Made by a program: the position numbers and the translations under genes. Positions 41,101-51,700 of a DNA stretch of 64,000 nucleotides are shown here, in pieces. The notes under the pieces were generated by a model. That model was not told the DNA's origin. It saw only the letters and a list, made by a program, of their open reading frames with translations, and searched no databases. Within the stretch, counting starts at the first letter, position 1. The number at the start of each line of letters is the position of its first letter. The stretch is taken from NCBI GenBank assembly GCA_013398175.1, contig VZRZ01000385.1, forward strand, positions 62,001 to 126,000, given 5' to 3'. Origin of the DNA: Climacteris rufus (Eukaryota > Chordata > Aves > Passeriformes > Climacteridae).

Positions 41101-44100
41101 TTGCATGAGAAAGAAGAATTTCTCAAGAGAGGCCTTGTGCAGCCACAGTTAGGAATGGAGAAAGAGATTGTCTGTTTCTGTCTTTTGAGGTACCACTGGT
41201 GTTGGTGTAAATCTGCACACCACACTCAGACTTTAACTGTCTGCAGAGTTCTTAAACAGTACCAGGATGATAGCCAAATCTTTCTCATTTTCCTCACATT
41301 TATGGTTCTACCAACTTCAGTGCAGTGGTTTTTGAAGTCAATGGAATTACTGGCATCAGTGTAACTGGAATCATGTGGACCATCTCCCTTATATGCAGAT
41401 TGATTTACTTACATAGGGTTTTTCCAGCAGGTAAAGTTTTCAGAGAAGTAGAAGGATGAAAGGAATACATTTCAAAGCAGAAGAGCATGGGCAGAGGGTA
41501 TGTAGCCAGACAACTGGTTTATAGTGATTTGGATCTTGAGCTCCAGCTCAGGGTTGTGCAGAGCTGTGACTTTGACAGCAAGTCTGAAGGGAAAGAGGTG
41601 ATGTCTCAGGAAAAGAACCACAAAACAAGAGTCTTGCTGGTTGTTTGATGTCAATAAGATACCTTGGGATGTCTTTGTTTTCCTGGGGAAATGTGATCTG
41701 TGGGTGGAGACCTGGTTGCAGTGCCCTGCTCTACTATATTGAAAATGTTTTGTATATGTTTTGTAATGGAGTTGGAGCCTGAAATAGATGCACCAATGTA
41801 AATAAATAATGCACCCTAATAGCTGAGAGAAACTGTTTATGGATGATCAAATTTTGCAAGATACTGAGTATGCAAACACACCCTGTAAAATCGTGTAGCT
41901 GAATCACCAAGTGTATCTGTCTGGGTTATTTTGAAAAGTACAGTCTCATTTTAATAATTTAGTATAATACTTTACATATTCCAAGAAATGGCCTGTAGCA
42001 TGTTGTGCAAAAATAATGAAGTGTTAGTAATATGAAACCTCCTCAGCTTCATCTGCTGTTAAATATTTATTGAGACACTGGGGAAGATTGTCTATCTTTT
42101 GCTGGTATTCATCAGAGGAGCACTCAATTGTCTTCTGCATAAATTACATTATTGGCTGTTGCCAAACTACTAGAGGAGATTTCATGGAGTATCTTGTTCT
42201 CCCTTGCTGGATGCTATAGAAGATTTTCTTTTGTAAAGACTTTTGTTCTGAGTTTCTATTGTGTAAGTTTCAGGTGGGGCATTAGAGAGGAGAAGCCTTG
42301 GTGCTGGTATGGAAGTTGATTTTAGTTTCATCAAATAGGAAGACTTCCAACAGTAGCCTGCTAAGATTGCTAGAGTGTTCCTTGGAAGTCTGATCTAGTG
42401 CTGTAACATAAATGATACAAAAATAGATGTGATTTGTCCATATTTGTTTTGGGTCTGTTGTAGAAAAATCAAATCCTTGTACTTTAAAAGTCATTGAATA
42501 TATTCCATGATAAAGAGTATATGACAGACAGGAAAAGCAGTATATTTGGCAAGGATGAAAATAGATTTTTTTTTTATTATTTTTATTGATTGAACTTAAA
42601 AACTGCAGGATAATTGTTGCTGACAGGAAAACTGCAGGGAAACTGTCTCTGTGCAGAGCAACTTGCCATTGCAGCACAGTGCCATTGGGAAGGGGAAGAA
42701 GGTCTGAGAAAGGCTTCTGCATTAAATGCAGGCAGTTTTGAGCTGAAAGTGAAAAGGAATACAGGAGGATGTTTTAAAAGCTGTAGTAAAGGGAAGGTAG
42801 AAGGAGAAGGTGATGGATTTGAGCTTAAGAGTAAGACCGGTGTTGTTCATAGCACAGAGAAGTCAGAACAGAAGTAAGGAGAGTGGATCAAGTGCTCTCC
42901 ATGCACTCCTGGAAAGTACTTGGCTGAAGGGATGAAGGCACATGCTTCTTTGGTAATTGTGGGGTTTTATAGCTTGGATGTACAATTTCTCCTTTACCTT
43001 TTATGCAGACTGTTTTCACAGCAGTTGCATGTTCACAGAGCTTTTAGCAATCAATTAAAAAGGGTGCTCATTTCAAAATACTCAGTTACACACTGAAAAT
43101 TCCTATGCTTGTAATGCAAAACTTGGAGAATGTACAACTTTCCAGTTTTTTTTTTGTTTTGTTTTTTCAAGGACTCCAAGAAGAAAACTGCAGCGTATAT
43201 TCTTCCTGCCAAAAATGAATAAAAATGGCTGTGCTAATACTCAAACTGCAATCAAAAATTAGTGAGTATTTCCCTCAGTTTTGAGCTCAGGAGAGAACTA
43301 GTATCTCTGTGACTATGAGATAAGAGGCTTCTCTCAAATGCTCACTCTTGTAGTAATGCCCATATTTTCCCTGTATTAATCAACAACAGCAGCTTCTATT
43401 AAAGTGCAAGATTAGTATGTAATTGATTTGAAACAGGTGCCTGATTTTTTCTACTGCAGCAGTTCTCTACATTGACTTAGTATTCTTCTGCTAGTCTCTG
43501 AGTTTTGATCTCGTCAGCGTTTTCGAGTAAGAAGTGGTGTATCTGGTCTATTGTTGGGAAATTACCCTATAAAACCGAAGTGCTTAGGAGGAGACTTGAG
43601 TGTTTTATAAATTACGTCCCCTTTTTGGCTTTTGTAACAGAGCTGTGGCCTTCTGCTACTCAAGAAAATGCTTGCCAAAGTCCAGAGCACACTTCTTTGT
43701 GTTGCACCTGAAAGACTGGCCAAACGCTGGGGACTAAAATGATTTTTTTGCCAAGGTCTTTGATTTCATTGTTCATTTCAAAGTGAAACAACAAAACAAA
43801 ACAAATCAACCCACATCCAAAAAGCGTCCATAAAATATGAGGCAAAATTAATCAACGCACTAACATCTGTCTGTGGTCACAGCTGAAAAGAGCAGTTTTG
43901 ATGTGTAAATGTCGCCTTTTGTTTCAAAGGGAATGACTTCATGTGCCAGAGACTGTTTTTTCAGGCTTAATGGTAACTATTTCTCTCATTGGGAGGGAAG
44001 GATAGAAAGCCTCACTGTGGTATTTTATCTCCTGGGTGCAAACTGGGGCAGTGGGTGAGGGAAGTGTGGGGATGCACTGGCTGGCAGCAGAAAGGGGAGC

Positions 44101-45684
44101 TCATTCATTGTGTCCCAAGTCCTTGGAAGTGCTGTTTGGGTCTATAACTTTATGGGGTTTCTGTTTCTCCATCAAACACTCAAGCAGGCGTGTTCCCCAC
44201 TGTTGGCAGTTTGTTTTGACTTCAGCCTGCTGGCCAAATGGCTTCTGCAGATGATGGGCCAGGAAGAAATGGTTGCAGCCCGCTTCGTTCACATCCCCAC
44301 TGGACACCTGAACTGGGAGGCTGTGGAGGTTTCCCGTGCTTCCCCACCACTGTTGTCAGTGGGTAGGAGAAGGAGAGTTGTCTTGCCCCTGGAGAGGTGC
44401 CCTGTGTGGGTGTGCTGCTGCCCTGGGTGGGGCAGTGGCCCCGCGGCAGCAGCTGGTCACGTTCCTTGTGATCCTGTGTAGGAAGGGTGTTCTTGGGGTT
44501 TTATGGTTCTTTCCTCTTGATCATTTGAGTGCAGCTGTGTTTAATGAGCTGGAAAAGAAGTAGGTCAATAAAACGTGTTCATTGTTAGCAGAATACCTGT
44601 TGGACCACATGTGTGTCTGTAATTGACCATCTAAAGCTTCAAAGCTTAACACAAAGACAGTTTAATACAGAATTCATACCTAAATAAATTAATATTAAGC
44701 AGAAGCAGACAGTTGTCAGGCAGTCTGCCCTGCCAAGGTGAGAGACTGTGGGTATTTATTGCACAGACAAGTTATGATTTCAAGTCAGACCTATTTTTAA
44801 GTCTCTCTTTTAGATATACATTAGAAAAATTGTGTGAAAAATAGCTTAGAACCCATGTCCTCTAAAACCAATACAACTGAGAACAGAGCCATATAAGTAG
44901 GTTAAAATTTTAATCAACCTAATCAATTTTAATGAGAATGATGTGAACTTGATGTTAAAACGACACTGTCAGTATCTGAGCTTGAACTGGTTTTCAAATT
45001 TCTTCTTTGCTAAACACCAGTGTTAGAAATAGTATGTTTACGGGGCCTTAATAAAAGAAAAAAATGGCTGCATTATCACATTACTGCAAAACCTAGAGCT
45101 TTAAGACAGGTATGAGTTGGAACTTTATGATAAATGCACTTTTGGTGGAATAAATGTGTATTTTGTCTTAGCCAAGGGTTTGGTCCAAATTGTCTAGACC
45201 AAACTTCTCTAAAGAATTATGAGGCAAAACCTGAAAAAGGAACTGCATTATTTTACCTAAGCCAACAACTACACAAAGAGCAGAAACGTGCAGAATAATG
45301 GCATTCACAGTAATTTTACCATGATCAAAAATCCAGAATACAGATGTGAATAAGATTTATGTTGCAAAACTTATTCATCATAGACTTTAAATTCTTTCTG
45401 TTGTCTGTCTTGTAACAAAAAATGCACCAAAAACTGCTAAGACTAATTAATTTAGAATCTCTTATGAAATAGTTCCTCATCTGCTTTTTGTGTAAAAACC
45501 TCTTATTCATGAAGGTGCTTGTTTGCCTAAGAAATGCAGCTGCTGTTTTTTCACAGGGTTGGGCTGGTCAAAAGTAAATAACAGCATTACAATTCCCAGA
45601 CTGATTTCCTTGCCTTATTCAGTGAGCTGGGAAATGGATTAGGCTTCTCTTTTCTTTGTAGCTTTATGGTCAAATATTTTTCCT

Positions 45685-45727
<43 letters not shown>

Positions 45728-48700
45728 TTGTTGTTGAGCTGTGGTACCAAATTCAGTTCCTTCTGTGAAATCACCTTTATTGAGGTATGAAGGGCCTGGT
45801 TTGTTGATGGTGTATGAGATCCCAACTCCCAGGGGAACTGCTGGGAATTGTCCTCACATCTTCAGGGCTTAGACTTGACTTTTCTATAGCAAGTGTTCTG
45901 AACTTGCTAGCAGCAGCATCTTGGTTGTTCCAAGGGTGAGGCAGGGATTCAGGTGTGCACTGATGCTGTGTGGTGTTCCCTTTCTCCCTCCAACCATAAT
46001 CAACTGAACCTGCAGTATGGAAAATCCATCACAAATTGGGAAAGTCTTAGTTGGCATTTTAAAAAGCAATCAAAACTGATCGTTGTGCCTTTCATGGTGT
46101 GGAGAGGGAGAGAAGCTGAGGTGCCTGGAATTCCCTGGGGAGCTGGCTGTCTGTTTCTAGTGAATCTGCGTGGAAACCACTGGGAGCATTGTTAGAAACA
46201 AAGAGGTGCCATGGGATTTGCCGGTGGGGACTTTCAGTGGAGCCCAGGGGAGTTAGGCTGCCGTTTGCTATTGAACTGTAATGGCAAATGAGAGCCTGTT
46301 ACCCTTGAATTCCTTTGAATATCCCAGACCCGGCAGACTTAGCACTGGTTTTTAGGTGTCTGCTTGTGCTTTGCATTATGCATGAGTGCCAGTGGGGGGA
46401 TTAAATAGAGCAGCTCTGCCATTTCAAATAGCTGCGGCCTGAAGCTGATGTGTCAGCTGTCAGTCCAAATGAACTTGGTACCAGTTATTATAAATACATA
46501 TAAAACCAAAACCTAACTCTGTTTATTATTTTCAGAAGATTAATGGGTTTGAGACTCTTTAACATATTTGTTGCTAAAAGTGGCATAAATGTCTCTTCAT
46601 TTACGTTTACTGAATTTTATTTTGTAAAGAGGGTCAATGTGACAGATCTTTGAAAGTCACAGCAAATTAATTGTCTGCAAAATCCATGTGGTATGTTCCT
46701 TCCACCTTCACCCCCCTTACTTTTTTCACTTTTTTTTTCTTTCTTTATTATTTTTTTTTTAATCTTTTTAGAAAGAGCTAAGAAGTGAAAAGATATCCAG
46801 CCTGGCCTGACCTAGACCTAACCCAGCTTTGAGGAGGAGTTTGAATCCAAGGCCTCCTAATATCCCTTCCAACTTGAATTAGCCTGTGATGCTATGAAAC
46901 CAGGGTCAGAGCTGAAGGAGGAACACTGAGGGCTTTCTGTTCAAAACACAGAGACTTGAGAGAGGTTTTTTGCCTGGAGTGTTTCTTAGTGCCTTGCTAA
47001 TGTTCTCCTGTCCTTCCCATAATCATCACTGTGGGCATTCCAGGCTTACATCAAGAGCTCTGATCCTGGGGGAGAGAGAGGAGGGGTGAAGAGGGTGAAG
47101 GAGAAAATCTGTGGCATTTATTTGATGTGGAAGTGCTTACCTCCTATGACAACAGACAGGAGGTGAGAATCAGTGTGACTAATGAGTTGTTTACTTGGAT
47201 ATTGTATTCCCTCCCCCCGCCCCGCTCCAGGTACAGGAGCTACGAGTGTTTTGATATGTATTGATTTTAGATTCCTTCAAATACCATTCCTTTGTCCTTC
47301 ACCTTCATAGTAGTTTGTGATTAATAGTAGTTTGTGACTAATTCTCTCTCTTAGTGCTATGGAAAAGGCAGGGTAGTTACGATGCAGAATGCTACTTTTT
47401 TTTTTTTTCTTTTCCCGTACAACTGTAGCATGTTTTTAGCCAGGAACTGTTGGTTCTAAGAATCTGGACCCAGACTCCATTTGAAGAACTGAGATCCCCT
47501 TATAAACTCCCTTGAGAACTGATCCCATGTATGACAGGCCTGCCATCTGCCATTATTGCTATAAACTGAGGTGGTCTAAAAAAGTATGGAAAGAGCAAAG
47601 TTCCTCTGTGTGTTTTCCTGATGCTTGTCCTCATGGTATTAGACCTAAACTAAAAGAAAACAGGAAAAAAATTGAATTTGTTTTTAATGTTGAATTTGAC
47701 AGTGTCTGTATGAATGGGACAATTTGTGATTGGATCCAGAATTTGCTAGAAACAGCCTGTAACTCCTTTTGCAAAAGTTGATGGGGAAGACAGCAGGGAG
47801 TGCCTGGTGTTTCTTTATTTAGTGAAATGGTCTCAGCTGAGATAAAAAGGAGTGCAAGCTGTACTTTAGGGGTATTTTGTGCTGTGGTGTGATACTGCTA
47901 GGCTGAACAGGCTATGTGTCCCCAAAATGCTCAAGTGCTGTCACAGATTACCTAATATTTGGTTTCTAGCCTCAAGCACACCCCTTTTTGCCTGGAGTGT
48001 TTGACCAGCCCAACACTGAAAGTGTGGATTTCTCTAGTCTGCTGTTCACTTTTGCCCAGGGTATCCATAATGCAGCTGCGGATCTGGTCTGCTTTTTAGG
48101 AAAGATTTACTCGGAAAGTCATAGGAGAAAAATATGTAAGTGAGAAACAGGTAATGGGGTGTTTGGTTTGCACATAAACTCCAGTGTCCAGGATGCAGAG
48201 AGATGCCGACAGCTCTTTGCTGGTGCAAAGGTGGGAGGCAGCAGGAAACTGAGTCTCACAGTAGACTGTGGAAGGGTCTGAGCTATGCTTCAGTTTCATT
48301 AAAGCTTTGGAAATCAGGGAGTATTTTCTACATTTATAGAACTATGAAGAAAAAATAGTGTAAATCAGCAAGAGGGGGGCTAGGTACAGTCTTTTTGCTT
48401 GTCCCTTCTGTGTGAGGGTGCAGGAGCAAGGCAGCAGGCAGAGCCCAGCCTGGGCAGAAAGGGTGCGGGCAGGGGCAGTGGGAGTGTTTTCGCTGGGTGC
48501 TGGTCTGGTGGGTGCGCTGTTGAGCCGAACACAGCCTGCCGGAGGGAGCATCCCTCGGCAGCTTGGAGGGGAGCAGAAGAAAGGGTAAGTAAGTGCTGAA
48601 TTTAAACAAAGGGAATAATACAGAACTCATTTTGTGGCTGATGTCGGCAGGTGAATTACAATCACATTGAAGGAAGCTCATAAAAGGCCAAGGATCCTTA

Positions 48701-51700
48701 CTTACCTGACTCTTGACCCGAAGTGAATTCTGACGTTTGCCTCAGTGCAGCAGAGAATGGGCCTGGAGAGGGGCTGGGGAGCTTCTGTGGGTGCCCCAGC
48801 TGCCAGGGGAGCACGGGAGAGTATCTTGGATGTCATTTCCTGGTAGCAGCCCCTCTGCCTTGCTGTCTGCACAGATAATCAGTTTGTTTTCCTTTTTCAC
48901 TTTTATTGAACATCCTCAGCTCTCAGAGTTCTTTAATAGATAGCAGCTGACATTTTCAAGTATGGTTTTAGAAGTTTCCTTTCCTTTAGAAGTTTTCAGA
49001 GAGTGTTTTTAGAGGAAGATTTCTCCCGTCTTTCTCCTGCTTGGTGACAAGGGCAGCTGATTTCCCCATGCTGTACCAGAGAGCTCAGGGGAGGCTTCTT
49101 GGCTGCTGTCACTATTCTGCATTACAAGAATCAGTGCTGGCTGGCAGTTTGTCCCCTTTTCCCACTCTCCTTTCACCTGAGACTGTTATTACCATTTCTA
49201 GCACTTCTTCCACCCTTCACATGCATCTGCTCTCAGGGCACATCACGTCTGTGATACCAGCTGGTCTCCTGGCTCAGCTGCTTCCAGCATGGCACCAGCC
49301 AGAGAGACAGCAGGCACCCTCCCCGATGGCAGACTGAGCATGTTGGCCTTGGGGACACACTGTGCTTTTATTAGGCAGAGTCTGTGTTGAGTGCTACCTG
49401 AAGCGCATCCCAAACCAGCCCCTTCCCTCCTCAGCTGGATTAAGCACAACCTTTCCAGCCTGAAGCCACTTGTCATCCCAGCAGCAGCTGTGCTCTCACC
49501 TCCTGAGTGCTCTCCTGCTGTTCAGGTTTTCCAGATGCAATATATGAAAAAGGAAAAAAAAAAAAAACAAGCAACCAAACAAAGCAGCTAAACTAGTAAT
49601 AAATAATTCATTTTGATAGTGACAGAATCTGATTCATTTTTCCAGAATGCTGACAGTTTCCACTGCTCAGCTCTGCTGCTTATAGTTATAACAGTTAATG
49701 AGACATGGTTTGGAAATAGCTACTGTTTTAATTGGTGAAGCAATTACTGTTTAGTTTTGATGGTGAAAAATAGCTGCATGTAAGGTGTTCGTCTTTCTTT
49801 TCTGTATTTTTTTTTTCAAATTTGTAATTAGGCTTCTCCAATTATGTACTTCATAAACTTTGGAAACAGATCTTTCAAATAAGTGTTTACTGCCTGGTAT
49901 TCTTATACATATAACTTTGGTAAGGTGAATAGACTTACAGGACTTAAAAGGGATATTAATGTAAATAAAATTACCCCAAAATACAAGCATTTAGAAGTTG
50001 AGGAACTTCTGCTAGCAGGGTTCTTTTTACTAAGTAAATAAACAAACCAAATGTATCCCATTTTCATATAGAAAGACATATTTTTGCTTTCTTCTGTTGG
50101 CTGAAAATTGCAATCATTTTCTAATATGAGTATCAAAAAGAAATAAATGCAGAAATCATCTTTAAAAAGTCAGGACTGTTCAACTAAGATAGGGAGTCAA
50201 GTCCTGCTGTGTTACGTATTGCAAATAACTCACCTGCAATCAAGACTTACTCTGGGTTTTCACCAGGACTTAAACTTATTCCGGTATAAAACAGTAAAAG
50301 AAAGACAATTGGAGATTAATTTTCTAACATTCTGTATCATCCCACTAAGACTAAATTTGTTTATAAGTACCTTGCCCCTGCCATTAACCGTACAGTCCTG
50401 GCAGTGAGTATAATGTACATGTGGCTTATGCTGGGAGCTGCAGCCCCAAAGCCTGTTTGCTCCCCCCAGCTGTGTGAATATCAAAGAGGAGAAGATGCTG
50501 AAGGCAGAGGTTGTGATATGTGTTCCCACATGCCCATTGCATAACCCTCCCATGCTTCTCCACACACCCTGTGCCAGGGAGCAGCCAGAGAGCCTAGGCT
50601 TTTCAGAGTGCCAGCAAGCTTAGTTTTGCCTTGAACTCCTGCCTCAGGTGAAAGTCACATGTGTCAGAGGAGTGCCAAATGTGGACAGGTGTCATTTAAA
50701 ATTGCCACCAGTTAAGTTACGTGGTGTGTAAAAACCCAAATAACTCCTTTAGAATAGATTTTCATTGAACGCACATGTGAGAAGAAGTAGGGACCAGAGC
50801 AAGCAAAAAATGTCTCTTCAGCTCTGCGTGAATGATCAAGGCTCAAAGAACCCTGGTTCTGTGTTTGCATACTTCTGGCATTACCATGCTGTGGGAGGGG
50901 TTCCAGGCTCCCCTTCTTTCTGCAGAAGGAAGGAGGAAAATGTAACCCTCCTGATGTAATAGTAGAGTTGGTCAGGCCAAGATTACAGTGAAAAGTATTG
51001 CAGCCTATCCCTTGCAAACTTTTTTCATCACTATGCATGAGGATACACATTCTTTGCTATTCAGCCTGTTCTTATGGTTAAATTGCTTTGTAGAAAGACA
51101 CATGTAGAAAAGCCAACTACTAAGATGCAGTTCCTGAGCACCTCAAGTGCTACAGAATGCTGCCTAGGGATAAAACTCAACTGTAGTCGTGTAGTTTTGG
51201 TTTAAGCCGTACACAGATCATCAGAAAAGTCTTCATTGCTCAGTGCTGGAAAACAAGTAGCTGATTCTCTGCATTTGTGGGAGAAAATTTGAAACCTAAT
51301 AAATGGATATCCTTGTGAAACAACATTCTAGTGTTTGGGTGCAAGTATTCTCTCCACACCACACTGAAAGGATTGAGACAGCAATAGAGTAGGCACTTTG
51401 TGCTTGTAAGCACAGATAGACTTGGTAGAAAAAGCTGAATGCAAGTACCAGCCATGTAGACTTTTAACTGGATTTTCTCAGTTGATTCTCTTCGTCTGTA
51501 AAAGGAAAGCTTACAAATAAAATTCTGTGTAATGATGAAAATGGTGCTAAGTTTACAACCGTGTTATTACTAACAAAGGTAGTGATTATGTGCTGTATGT
51601 TTCCTTCTGGCCCAATTCTGACCTCATTTATGTCTTTTCTTGTCTGTTTAGTAAAGTATGGTATACATTTATTGTTATTGAGCAGATTTCAGTAAGTTTG

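Noticed and set aside
44036..44563. Overlapping frames of 72-123 codons in the last intron
   Set aside because: Several frames are open at once because of local G+C-rich, stop-poor sequence; none resembles a known protein.
47512..47781. 89-codon Cys-containing + strand frame in the last intron
   Set aside because: No recognisable domain, no splice or promoter support, and no poly(A) tail; length is within chance for this much sequence.
48399..48600. G+C-rich patch as a possible CpG-island promoter
   Set aside because: Only a handful of CpGs over about 150 bases and no downstream exon; too weak for an island.
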